The position numbers were made by a program, and so were the translations under genes. DNA of 30,789 bases from CANKBT01 sp038235705 (GTDB lineage Bacteria; Actinomycetota; Actinomycetes; Mycobacteriales; SCTD01). Location: NCBI GenBank assembly GCA_038235705.1, contig JBBSTR010000025.1, forward strand, positions 1 through 30,789, given 5' to 3'. Every line of letters starts with the position of its first letter. Within the stretch, counting starts at the first letter, position 1. Positions 7,864 through 14,452 of the stretch are shown here, piece after piece. The notes under the pieces were generated by a model. The model was not told the origin of the DNA. It was given only the letters and a program-made list of their open reading frames with translations, and searched no databases.

Positions 7864-7949
7864 CGCGGGCCGAGAAGGGACAGCCTGCGGTGACGCGGGC
7901 CAAGAAGGGACAGCCTGCGGTGACGCGGGCCGAGAAGGGACAGCCTGCG
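7860..7949 (+). repeat. Three tandem 30-bp repeats at the start of the permease gene
   Basis: Units at 7860-7889, 7890-7919 and 7920-7949 begin GTGACGCGGGCC and end AAGGGACAGCCTGCG. The first and third are identical; the second differs by one base (GAG to AAG, Glu to Lys). The unit is a multiple of three and encodes VTRAEKGQPA. Each unit contains a GTG start codon and an AAGGGA stretch nine bases before the next start codon. The six bases CCTGCG also precede the first unit, as expected if the array grew by slippage or unequal exchange. Confidence 0.95.
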
Positions 7950-8747
7950 ATGGCGGAGTCGGCGATGATCACGAGCACCTGGGCGGACGGCGCGCTCGCG
8001 CCGCGACCGGGGGTCGCGCCGACCCTGTCGATGCTCAGGGCCCAGACCCGTACCGAGCTGACGCTGCTGCTCCGCAACGGGGAGCAGGTGCTGCTCTCGC
8101 TGGTGCTGCCGATCGGGCTGCTCATCATCCTGTCGACCCTGACCTTCGTCGAGGTGCCGGTCGACGGCGTCTCCCGGATCGACTTCTTCACCCCCGGGGT
8201 GATCGCGCTGGCCGTGATGTCGACCGCGTTCACCGGGCAGGCCATCGCGACCGGCTTCGAGCGGCAGTACGGCGTGCTGAAGCGGCTCGGCGCGACCCCG
8301 CTCCCCCGTGCGGTGCTGCTCGGCGCCAAGACGCTGTCCGTACTGACGGTGGAGCTGTTGCAGCTGCTGCTGCTGGGAGCCGTGGCGTACTCGCTCGGTT
8401 GGCACCCCGCCGGCACGGTCCCGGTCGTGCTGCTGGTGCTGGCCGTCGGGACGGCGACGTTCAGCGGGCTGGGCCTGCTGCTCGGCGGGACGCTGCGCGG
8501 TCTCACCTGCCTCGCGGTGGCCAACCTGCTCTGGCTCGTCCTGTTCGTGCTCGGCGGTGTGATCAGCTCGCTCGACTCGTTCGGACCCGCCGAGGCGGTG
8601 CTGCGGTTCCTGCCGACCGCGGCGCTCTCGGACGGGCTGCGCGCGACCCTGGTCGACGCGTCCTTCCCCGGGGCGGAGCTGCTGATCCTCGCCGTCTGGG
8701 CGGCGCTCGGGCTCGGCGCCGCGTCCCGTCTGTTCCGCTGGGAGTAG
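7860..8747 (+). CDS. ABC-2 type exporter, permease
   Basis: A 295-residue integral membrane subunit with about six hydrophobic segments, beginning with LLSLVLPIGLLIILSTLTF and including the segments around PVVLLVLAVGTATFSGLGLL and LAVANLLWLVLFVLGGV. The cytoplasmic stretch FERQYGVLKRLGATPLPR is typical of the ABC-2 family. The GTG at 7860 overlaps the ATPase stop as GTGA, the usual junction in this genome, and is therefore chosen. GTG 7890, GTG 7920 and ATG 7950 are in-frame alternatives; starting at ATG 7950 gives 265 residues and removes the repeat-encoded VTRAEKGQPA copies. The membrane domain only begins near the MLRAQTRTELTLLLRN stretch, so either start leaves the core intact. Confidence 0.9.
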   Translation: MTRAEKGQPAVTRAKKGQPAVTRAEKGQPAMAESAMITSTWADGALAPRPGVAPTLSMLRAQTRTELTLLLRNGEQVLLSLVLPIGLLIILSTLTFVEVPVDGVSRIDFFTPGVIALAVMSTAFTGQAIATGFERQYGVLKRLGATPLPRAVLLGAKTLSVLTVELLQLLLLGAVAYSLGWHPAGTVPVVLLVLAVGTATFSGLGLLLGGTLRGLTCLAVANLLWLVLFVLGGVISSLDSFGPAEAVLRFLPTAALSDGLRATLVDASFPGAELLILAVWAALGLGAASRLFRWE

Positions 8748-8814
8748 CAGGCCCCCGTCCTCGCTCGTCCGCCGGGACCTCGCTACGTCGGCGGTTGAGG
8801 CGTCGGGCTGGGCG

Positions 8815-8820
8815 CAAGAT
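8815..8820 (+). promoter_or_regulatory. Possible -10 element of the alpha/beta hydrolase gene
   Basis: CAAGAT lies six bases before the GTG at 8827, the same spacing as other leaderless-type starts in the window. The first base departs from the TANNNT consensus and no -35 at a good distance is visible. Confidence 0.3.
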
Positions 8821-8826
8821 GACGGG

Positions 8827-9864
8827 GTGACCAGAAGACTGTCCCCCCGTGCCCGCCGGATCGCCCAGGTCGCCGCCGTCGCCGGCCTCGCCGCAGCCGT
8901 GGTGGGAGCTCGGCGCATGCTGGCCCCGTCCCCGGTCAACGACCCGGAGGGCGAGCTCGTCGTCACGACCACCGACGGCGTACAGCTCAACGTCGAGATC
9001 GACTCCCCCGATGCCGACGGGCCCACCGTGGTGCTCGTCCACGGGTTCACGGCCAGGCTCGAGGAGTGGCAGCTGCAGCGCGAGACGCTGCATGGACGTC
9101 GTGTCCTGGCGTACGACCACCGCGGGCACGGCCACTCCGGCTGGGGCGACCCCACGCTGGCGACGCTCGACCAGCTGGCCGAGGATCTTCGTACCGTGGT
9201 CGACGTGCACGCCCCCGGCCAGGTCGTCCTCGTCGGACACTCGATGGGCGGCATGGCGCTGATGGCGTTCGCCCGCCGCTATCCCGAGCTGATCGGCACG
9301 CGGGTCGTCGGCGTGTTCCTGCTCGCCACCTCGTCCGGCGCGGTCGCGCAGGACGGGGTCGCCGGTCGGGTCATCACGGTCGGCACCCGGCTCGGGCTGC
9401 TCGCCTCATGGCTGCAGCTGCTCCAGGTCGCCGCCCCCGGGCTGCAGCGCCTGCGCAGACCAGGGTCGAAGGCTGGCTACGCCTTCACCCGGAAGTACCT
9501 GTTCGGGACCGACGACGCTGACCCCGAGACCGTACGGCGGGTGCAGGAGCTGCTCGAGCTCGCGCCCTTCTCGGTGTCAGCGGCGTTTTACCCGCTGTTC
9601 GTCGAGCTCGACGAGATGGACTCGCTCCGCCTGCTCCGCGGGATCCCGGTCTCGGTGCTCGTCGGTGACGCGGACCGGCTGACACCGGTCGAGCACAGCC
9701 GCGCGATGATGCCGCAGCTCGGGCAGGACGCCGAGCTCACCGTCGTGACCGGCGCGGGTCACAGCGTCAACATCACCCGGCGGCAGGTCGTGGACGACGC
9801 GATCCTGCGGCTGCTGGACCGCGTCGACGCCTTCCGTGCCGGCTTCGAGGCTGCCACCGCCTGA
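8827..9864 (+). CDS. Alpha/beta-fold hydrolase with an N-terminal membrane anchor
   Basis: A 345-residue alpha/beta hydrolase. The nucleophile elbow is GHSMGG with S139, the oxyanion block is VLVHGFTARLEEW (69-81), the acid is probably D283 in VGDADRLTP, and the histidine is H312 in TGAGHSVN. A hydrophobic segment at about 13-28 follows a run of arginines, so the protein is probably anchored in the membrane rather than secreted; a cleavage site is not evident. The family covers esterases, lipases and haloperoxidase-like enzymes, and the substrate cannot be named. The start is GTG 8827. It has its own short upstream region of 79 bases after the exporter permease and may be transcribed alone. 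Confidence 0.9.
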   Translation: MTRRLSPRARRIAQVAAVAGLAAAVVGARRMLAPSPVNDPEGELVVTTTDGVQLNVEIDSPDADGPTVVLVHGFTARLEEWQLQRETLHGRRVLAYDHRGHGHSGWGDPTLATLDQLAEDLRTVVDVHAPGQVVLVGHSMGGMALMAFARRYPELIGTRVVGVFLLATSSGAVAQDGVAGRVITVGTRLGLLASWLQLLQVAAPGLQRLRRPGSKAGYAFTRKYLFGTDDADPETVRRVQELLELAPFSVSAAFYPLFVELDEMDSLRLLRGIPVSVLVGDADRLTPVEHSRAMMPQLGQDAELTVVTGAGHSVNITRRQVVDDAILRLLDRVDAFRAGFEAATA

Positions 9865-9880
9865 CCGGGCCCGGGTGCCG

Positions 9881-10097
9881 GTCAGAGCGCACACTGACCG
9901 CCCGGCACCCGGTCAGAGCGCACACTGACCACCCGACACCCGGTCAGAGCGCACACCGACCGCCCGGCACCCGGTCAGAGCGCACACCGACCGCCCGGCA
10001 CCCGGTCAGAGCGCACACCGACCGCCCGGCACCCGGTCAGAGCACGCACTGACCGCCCGGCAGCCGGTCAGAGCGCACACTGACCGCCCGGCAGCCA
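9881..10097. repeat. Seven tandem 31-bp repeats with an internal hairpin
   Basis: Units begin at 9881, 9912, 9943, 9974, 10005, 10036 and 10067, a strict 31-base period. Each starts GTCAGAGC and ends near CCCGGCACCCG. The core GGTCAGAGCGCACACTGACC contains a 6-base inverted repeat (GGTCAG/CTGACC); units 3-5 are identical to each other and carry CCGACC, which weakens one pair. The array lies between the convergent hydrolase gene and a minus-strand gene. The period is not a multiple of three, so it is not a protein repeat, and there are no unique spacers. It may serve as a transcription end region or a protein-binding array. The first part of this 377-base gene-free stretch holds nothing else. 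Confidence 0.95.
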
Positions 10098-10109
10098 GGG
10101 TTCCCGCGT

Positions 10110-10171
10110 GATCAACAGGGCCGAAGCGTCGCGACACGCCGGCGTGTCACAGCGCTCCGCCCCTGTTGATC
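10110..10171. repeat. 62-bp imperfect palindrome
   Basis: Two 31-base arms meet without a spacer. The left arm begins GATCAACAGGG and the right arm ends CCCTGTTGATC; the centre GACACGCC/GGCGTGTC is perfect. Twenty-six of 31 positions pair. It could fold as a long hairpin on either strand, acting as a bidirectional terminator for the converging genes, or be an extragenic palindrome of a dispersed family. Confidence 0.9.
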
Positions 10172-10241
10172 TTGGTGTCCGCGCGGCGGGTCAACCAGGT
10201 TGGGCGGGTGCGCGGTCCGAACCGGTCAGCGCAGGAAGCAG

Positions 10242-10424
10242 TCAGCTGGCGAGCGGCAGCTTGGCCAGCTCGCGGACCCGAGGGTCAGTGGTGCGGCCGA
10301 GACGCTCGTTGTAGGTCACCTGCACCCGGGCTGCGGCGATCGCCACCCGGCGTGACGGGTTCTTGAGACTGAACTCCCGATCAGGGTCCACCGGGTCATG
10401 ATCTGAGGTCCTTGGCTGCGTCAT
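10242..10424 (-). CDS. Small hypothetical protein (60 aa)
   Basis: A 60-residue basic, soluble protein that I do not recognise. The middle part, NPSRRVAIAAARVQVTYNER, is predicted helical. The ATG at 10424 overlaps the stop of the upstream gene as ATGA, the junction type used throughout this window, which supports it as a real gene. There is no membrane segment or cysteine. It is the last gene of a four-gene minus-strand group and faces the hydrolase gene across the repeat region. Confidence 0.6.
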   Translation of the reverse strand: MTQPRTSDHDPVDPDREFSLKNPSRRVAIAAARVQVTYNERLGRTTDPRVRELAKLPLAS

Positions 10425-10789
10425 GCTTGCTCCTCTGCCACACCCGACCGATCGCTCTCCCGCCCATCATGACCGTCGTCGGCGCCGGCGTCCAGGTCCA
10501 GGAGGTAGAAGTCGGTGATCGGCAGGACGACCTCGGTGATGAAGGCGGTGTCCTCGGCGTCCACCACCCGCACCACGCCCTGCTGGTCGAGCACGAGCAG
10601 GGCCAGGTAGACCCGGTCCTCGTCCCCGCTGACGAGCAGGTCCAGAGCCCACCGGGTGCGGCCCCACCACTGGTCGCGGCGGTCAGCGCGGTAACGCTGA
10701 CGCAGGGTGAACGCCGTGCCGGCCAGCACCAGCGAGGCTGCGACCCCGGTGACCAGGGGCTGCAACCAGAAGTACGGGGAGGCGTCCAC
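10421..10789 (-). CDS. Hypothetical single-pass membrane protein
   Basis: A 122-residue protein with one hydrophobic helix at about residues 10-27 (LQPLVTGVAASLVLAGTAF) followed by a charged RQRYRADRRDQWWGRTRW stretch and a soluble C-terminal part rich in Asp. The family is not recognised. The start is taken as GTG 10789, 31 bases after the DUF3817 gene; the ribosome-binding site is weak. The stop overlaps the ATG of the next small gene. A longer frame covering 10396-11187 also exists, but it has no recognisable features and the low-complexity look of a shadow frame. Confidence 0.65.
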   Translation of the reverse strand: MDASPYFWLQPLVTGVAASLVLAGTAFTLRQRYRADRRDQWWGRTRWALDLLVSGDEDRVYLALLVLDQQGVVRVVDAEDTAFITEVVLPITDFYLLDLDAGADDGHDGRESDRSGVAEEQA

Positions 10790-10820
10790 GAGGGGAGCCT
10801 GCCACCCCCGTCCGACGACC

Positions 10821-11129
10821 TCAGGTGCGAACGGGCGCGCGGGTCTCGGCGGCGGTGACCCGGCGCTCCATCACGAAAGAGAAGATCGGGATCGTTCCGG
10901 ACAGAGCGACCAGGATCATCCGTTTCGGCGACCAGCCGCGGGACCGGCCGAGCAGGAACACCTGGGCGACCAGCACGATGTAGAGCGCGCCGTGGATCGG
11001 CGAGATCGTCTTGCTGAACGCGGCGTGCCCGAAGCCGTAGCGCAGCGGGACCGCCACGAAGACCAGGACCAGGAGCACCACGCCGACGATGTTCGCCATC
11101 ACCCGGTAGCGCAGCAGCGGGTCCTTCAC
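10821..11129 (-). CDS. DUF3817 family integral membrane protein
   Basis: A 102-residue membrane protein with about three hydrophobic segments (VMANIVGVVLLVLVFVAVPL, a middle helix around HGALYIVLVAQVFLL, and MILVALSGTIPIFSFVMERR). The ISPIHGALYIVLV block is characteristic of DUF3817, an uncharacterised actinobacterial family. The GTG at 11129 overlaps the previous stop as GTGA and has AAGGAG five bases upstream, so it is preferred over longer frames. It belongs to the same transcript as the upstream GutM-like gene. Function is unknown. Confidence 0.85.
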   Translation of the reverse strand: MKDPLLRYRVMANIVGVVLLVLVFVAVPLRYGFGHAAFSKTISPIHGALYIVLVAQVFLLGRSRGWSPKRMILVALSGTIPIFSFVMERRVTAAETRAPVRT

Positions 11130-11560
11130 ACGATCTCCTTCTTGACGGACCCGCGCGGCACGGCGCGGGCCGCCTCCTTGCGGGCATGCTTGGACTCTTT
11201 CAACGCGTGCTGGGCGTGCAGCTGGGCGAACCGGGCGTTCCACTCGGCGACCTCAGGGTCGTCGTCCCACGCGTCCGCCGCAGCGAGCCCGGTCGCCGAG
11301 GACAGCTGGACGCCCTCGACCGAGCCGAACAGCACCCCTTCGTCGGGGTCGGGCACGAGCGAGTCACGGCAGATCTTCGCGTAGCCGAGCAGGGTGAGAC
11401 CGGCGAAGACGTACCACTCGATGCTGTACGTGTAGCTGCGCAGCGACGACAGCTGCCCGCCGCGGTGCCACTGCCACACGCCGAGCCCCACCATGAGGGC
11501 AGCGACCAGCAGCACGAGGACGTGCAGGGCCAGCCAGCCCGGTCGTAGCAGCTTGCGCAC
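11126..11560 (-). CDS. Small membrane protein of the family often labelled 'glucitol operon activator' (GutM-like)
   Basis: A 144-residue protein with two hydrophobic helices (LALHVLVLLVAALMVGLGVW and a second around WYVFAGLTLLGYAK) and the LGVWQWHRGG motif between them, followed by a long soluble, charged tail. Actinobacterial relatives near ctaA are often given the label 'transcriptional regulator of glucitol operon', which the sequence does not support: there is no DNA-binding domain. The GTG at 11560 lies six bases after a -10-like TATCCT on the minus strand, so it is probably leaderless and the first gene of the group. It is divergent from ctaA across 59 bases. Confidence 0.8.
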   Translation of the reverse strand: MRKLLRPGWLALHVLVLLVAALMVGLGVWQWHRGGQLSSLRSYTYSIEWYVFAGLTLLGYAKICRDSLVPDPDEGVLFGSVEGVQLSSATGLAAADAWDDDPEVAEWNARFAQLHAQHALKESKHARKEAARAVPRGSVKKEIV

Positions 11561-11566
11561 CCCGTG

Positions 11567-11572
11567 AGGATA
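11567..11572 (-). promoter_or_regulatory. Predicted -10 element of the small membrane gene group (leaderless type)
   Basis: On the minus strand TATCCT is followed by CACGGG and then the GTG at 11560. This is a good TANNNT match with the six-base spacing that puts the transcript start at the start codon. Confidence 0.55.
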
Positions 11573-11607
11573 CGGCCGCGTGGCAGGCCGGTCCTGCCGC
11601 GCCGACC

Positions 11608-11613
11608 TACGAT
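11608..11613 (+). promoter_or_regulatory. Predicted -10 element of ctaA (leaderless type)
   Basis: TACGAT is followed by six bases and the GTG at 11620. There is no ribosome-binding site. Together with the divergent TATCCT at 11567-11572 it fills the 59-base gap between two start codons. Confidence 0.55.
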
Positions 11614-11619
11614 GGACCC

Positions 11620-12546
11620 GTGCTCGAGCAGGCCACCCGGTGGCGCCCCACGACGGTCGCGGTCCGCCGCACCGCCCTTGCCGGGGTCGTCGCCAACACG
11701 GCGATCGTCGTCACCGGAGGCGCCGTCCGCCTGACCTCCTCCGGCCTCGGCTGCCCCAACTGGCCGACCTGCAGCGGCGGCGGGCTGGTCACCCGGCCCG
11801 AGAACGGTGCGCACGGCCTGATCGAGCTGGGCAACCGGCTCCTCACGTACGTCCTGCTGGCCGTGGTCGTGGCGGTGCTCGTGACCGTCGTCAAGGCCGG
11901 GCGCCGCGACCTCCGGCGGCTGGCGATCCTCGGCGTGCTGGGCATCCCGGCGCAGGCGGTGCTCGGCGGTCTCACCGTGCTGACCGGCCTGAACCCCTGG
12001 CTGGTCGGCGCACACTTCCTGCTGTCCTCGGCGCTGATCGCGGTGTCGGTCCTGCTGCTCGTGCGGGTGGACCCGCTCCCGATCGACCCGGTCCCGACGG
12101 CGCTGCGCAGCGCTTCCAGGGGCTTGCTCGCGATGGTCGGGGCCGTGCTCGCGGTCGGGGTGGTCGTCACCGGCTCGGGGCCGCACAGCGGTGACCTGAA
12201 GACCGGCCGCAACGGCCTCGACCCGGCCGCCGTGAGCCACCTTCACGCCGACCTGGTGTTCCTGCTGGTCGGGCTGACCGTCGGCCTGCTGGTCGCCTTT
12301 CGGGTGACGGCCTTGCTCGCGGCCGCCCGGGCCACCGCGGTGCTGCTCGTGGTCGAGCTGGCCCAGGGCGTGCTCGGGTTCGTGCAGTACTGGACCGACC
12401 TGCCGGGTCTGCTCGTCGCGCTGCACATGCTCGGCTCGTGCCTGGTGCTGATCGCCGCGGTGAGGGTCGTGGCGCTCGCCGGGCTCAGCCCGCGTGAGCG
12501 CGCAGGACAGCCGCCAGCCGCTCGGCGGACCCCGGTGCCTGCCTGA
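11620..12546 (+). CDS. ctaA: Heme A synthase CtaA (COX15 family)
   Basis: A 308-residue membrane enzyme that oxidises the C8 methyl group of heme O to the formyl group of heme A for cytochrome aa3 oxidase. It has eight hydrophobic segments in two repeated halves. The heme-ligand histidines are at H65 (NGAHGLIELGNR), H132 (VGAHFLLSS), the SHLHADL pair H207/H209, and H269 (VALHMLGS). A cysteine pair, C45 and C51, sits in the first outer loop (GLGCPNWPTCSG), as in bacterial CtaA proteins that have a regulatory disulfide. The GTG at 11620 is supported by the -10 six bases away. The last 62 bases overlap the end of the ATP-grasp gene on the other strand. Confidence 0.95.
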   Translation: MLEQATRWRPTTVAVRRTALAGVVANTAIVVTGGAVRLTSSGLGCPNWPTCSGGGLVTRPENGAHGLIELGNRLLTYVLLAVVVAVLVTVVKAGRRDLRRLAILGVLGIPAQAVLGGLTVLTGLNPWLVGAHFLLSSALIAVSVLLLVRVDPLPIDPVPTALRSASRGLLAMVGAVLAVGVVVTGSGPHSGDLKTGRNGLDPAAVSHLHADLVFLLVGLTVGLLVAFRVTALLAAARATAVLLVVELAQGVLGFVQYWTDLPGLLVALHMLGSCLVLIAAVRVVALAGLSPRERAGQPPAARRTPVPA

Positions 12547-13336
12547 GGAACAGCGACGGCTCGGTCACCTCGACCTCGAGCACGAGCGGCGCTCCGTCGT
12601 CACCGGGCACGAGGTCGACCCGTCCGTAGAGGCAGTTCCCCGGGACGGCGCCCATGGCCAACCTGGCCACCTCGATCTGCCGCGCGGTCGGCGTGCGGGG
12701 GGTCATGATCGCGTCATCGTCGTCCGGGTCGGGGGCAGTCTCCTTCCCGTCCTCCCGAACGAGCAGCGGAGCCTTCCTGGCCCCGTGGCTGTAGACCCCA
12801 CCGAGGAAGACCACCGAGGTCTCCCCCTCGGTCTCTATCCGGGGCAGGTAGTGCTGGAGCATCGCTGTCCGACCGGTGCGGTGCAGCCGAGCGACGGCGG
12901 CCAGGGGGTCGTCGGTGAGCCAGGTGTCTCGGGCGCCGGCGCTGACCGTCGGCTTGACCACCCGCAGCACCTTCTCGCCCGGGGGGTCCCGGAGGACGAC
13001 CGGCTGCAAGGCGCCAGGGTCGGGTGGCTCGACGAACGTCGTGGGCACGATCGGCACCCCGGCCGTCTCAAGGTCCCGCAGGTAGGTCTTGTCGGTGTTC
13101 CATGCCAAGGTCTCGTACGAGTTGACCAGCCGCGGCACCGAGCGGGCCCAGGCCAGGAACTCCTCACGACGCAGCGTGTAGTCCCAGCAGGACCGGACGA
13201 CCACCAGGTCGTACGCACCCCAGTCGGGGCCGGAGTCCCAGACCACCGGCTCGGACCCGGGCAGAGCAGCCAGCAGGGGCTGGTCGTCGACGTACAGGTC
13301 GGGAAAGTCTGACGACGTCGCCAGCGCGACGCGCAC
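12485..13336 (-). CDS. ATP-grasp domain protein
   Basis: A 283-residue protein of the ATP-grasp fold (RimK/glutathione-synthetase-like), which forms an amide or thioester bond through an acyl phosphate. The visible parts are an N-terminal Rossmann-like domain with VVVRSCWDY, the NTDKTYLRDLETAGVPIVP segment, the ATP-binding VVKPTVSAGARDTW, the HYLPRIETEGETSVVFLGG strand and the metal site region VLEVEVTEPSLFL. The substrate is unknown. The GTG at 13336 shares one base with the ctaB stop (TAGTG), so it is translated after ctaB. Its 3' end overlaps the ctaA 3' end by 62 bases. A role in heme or respiratory metabolism is suggested only by position. Confidence 0.88.
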   Translation of the reverse strand: MRVALATSSDFPDLYVDDQPLLAALPGSEPVVWDSGPDWGAYDLVVVRSCWDYTLRREEFLAWARSVPRLVNSYETLAWNTDKTYLRDLETAGVPIVPTTFVEPPDPGALQPVVLRDPPGEKVLRVVKPTVSAGARDTWLTDDPLAAVARLHRTGRTAMLQHYLPRIETEGETSVVFLGGVYSHGARKAPLLVREDGKETAPDPDDDDAIMTPRTPTARQIEVARLAMGAVPGNCLYGRVDLVPGDDGAPLVLEVEVTEPSLFLRQAPGSAERLAAVLRAHAG

Positions 13337-14271
13337 TACAGCAACTGGTCGACGGCGACGGCGAGGAACAGCAGTGCGAGGTAGGTGATCGACCAGTGGA
13401 ACAGCCGCATCGGCGCAAGCTCGACCCCGGAGCGCTCACGGGCGAGCAGCAGGTGCGCTTCACGAAGGAAGACCGCTCCGGCCACGACCGCCGTGACGCC
13501 GTAGATCCAGCCCGAAGCCCCGAGCAGCAGCAGCAGCGAGACCGCGACCATCGCCCAGGAGTAGGACGCGATCCGGACCGCGACGACCCGCGGGGTCGCG
13601 ACGACCGGGAGCATCGGCACCGAGGCCGCGGCGTAGTCGTCCTTGTAGCGCATGGCCAGCGGCCAGTAGTGCGGCGGGGTCCAGAAGAAGATCACCGCGA
13701 ACAGCACGAACGGCTCCCACGACAGCGAGCCGGTGACGGCCGCCCAGCCGATGAGCACGGGCATGCAGCCGGCCGCGCCGCCCCACACGATGTTCTGAGC
13801 GGTCCGTCGCTTGAGCACCATCGTGTAGATCACGGCGTAGAACGCGATCGCGATCGCCGCGAGCCCGGCCGCGAGCCAGGTGGTCGTGAACCCGAGGAGC
13901 AGCACCGACAGCGCGCCGAGAACCAGCCCGAACACCAGCGCGCCCCGGGGGCTGACCGCGTCGCGCGCGAGGGCACGCTTCTCCGTACGGTGCATGAGGG
14001 CGTCGATGTCGCGGTCGTACCAACAGTTCAAGGCATTTGCGCTGCCCGCAGCCAGTGAGCCGCCGACCAGGGTCACCAAGATCAGTTCGAGCCCGGGCAG
14101 GCCCCGAGCCGCAAGGATCATCGTGGGCACGGTGGTGACCAGCAGCAGCTCGATGATCCGCGGCTTGGTCAGCGAGACGTACGCCTTGGTCTTCACCAAC
14201 GCTGCCGCCAGGACCGACGGTGACCCGGGGGCCGGGCGCTCGGTGGAGGGGGCAGAGGACAACGTCGTCAC
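13336..14271 (-). CDS. ctaB: Protoheme IX farnesyltransferase (heme O synthase)
   Basis: A 311-residue UbiA-type prenyltransferase that adds a farnesyl group to heme B to give heme O, the substrate of CtaA. The first Asp-rich motif is N82-D86-D90 in LNCWYDRDID; a second lies in MRYKDDYAAASVP. VSLTKPRIIELLLVTTVPT near residue 32 and KRRTAQNIVWGGAAG are also typical. About nine membrane helices are expected. The frame is open much further upstream, but GTG 14271 gives the usual length, and a -10-like TAGGCT lies seven bases before it. It is divergent from tkt, a conserved actinobacterial arrangement. Confidence 0.95.
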   Translation of the reverse strand: MTTLSSAPSTERPAPGSPSVLAAALVKTKAYVSLTKPRIIELLLVTTVPTMILAARGLPGLELILVTLVGGSLAAGSANALNCWYDRDIDALMHRTEKRALARDAVSPRGALVFGLVLGALSVLLLGFTTTWLAAGLAAIAIAFYAVIYTMVLKRRTAQNIVWGGAAGCMPVLIGWAAVTGSLSWEPFVLFAVIFFWTPPHYWPLAMRYKDDYAAASVPMLPVVATPRVVAVRIASYSWAMVAVSLLLLLGASGWIYGVTAVVAGAVFLREAHLLLARERSGVELAPMRLFHWSITYLALLFLAVAVDQLL

Positions 14272-14278
14272 GAGCCTG

Positions 14279-14284
14279 AGCCTA
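14279..14284 (-). promoter_or_regulatory. Predicted -10 element of ctaB
   Basis: On the minus strand TAGGCT stands seven bases before the GTG at 14271. There is no ribosome-binding site in the gap, so a leaderless or nearly leaderless transcript is likely. The -35 is not clear. Confidence 0.4.
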
Positions 14285-14452
14285 GACGGGGGACGCGCTG
14301 CGGTCCTGCCGGACACGGGCCGACGGGCGGTTGACCGCCGTCCGACGGGTTGAGGTCTGACACATCGGGGACACGACGTGCGGGGGCAGAGATCTTGCGA
14401 GAGAGTCCGCCCCGCCCGCACGAACGACCGACGACCCGAGTGGAGCACCCGC

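Noticed and set aside
9881..10097. CRISPR array
   Set aside because: The period is constant at 31 bases and the whole unit is repeated; there are no unique spacers and no cas genes.
10396..11187. Long minus-strand ORF overlapping the small membrane genes
   Set aside because: It competes with frames that have clear hydrophobic helices, a DUF3817 block and 4-base junctions; its own translation looks like shadow sequence.
11126..11560. Transcriptional regulator of a glucitol operon
   Set aside because: There are two membrane helices and no DNA-binding domain, and no sugar alcohol genes are nearby.
14327..14340. GGCGG-TTGA-CCGCC hairpin upstream of tkt as an operator
   Set aside because: The stem is only five bases in GC-rich DNA, and no matching promoter elements could be placed around it.
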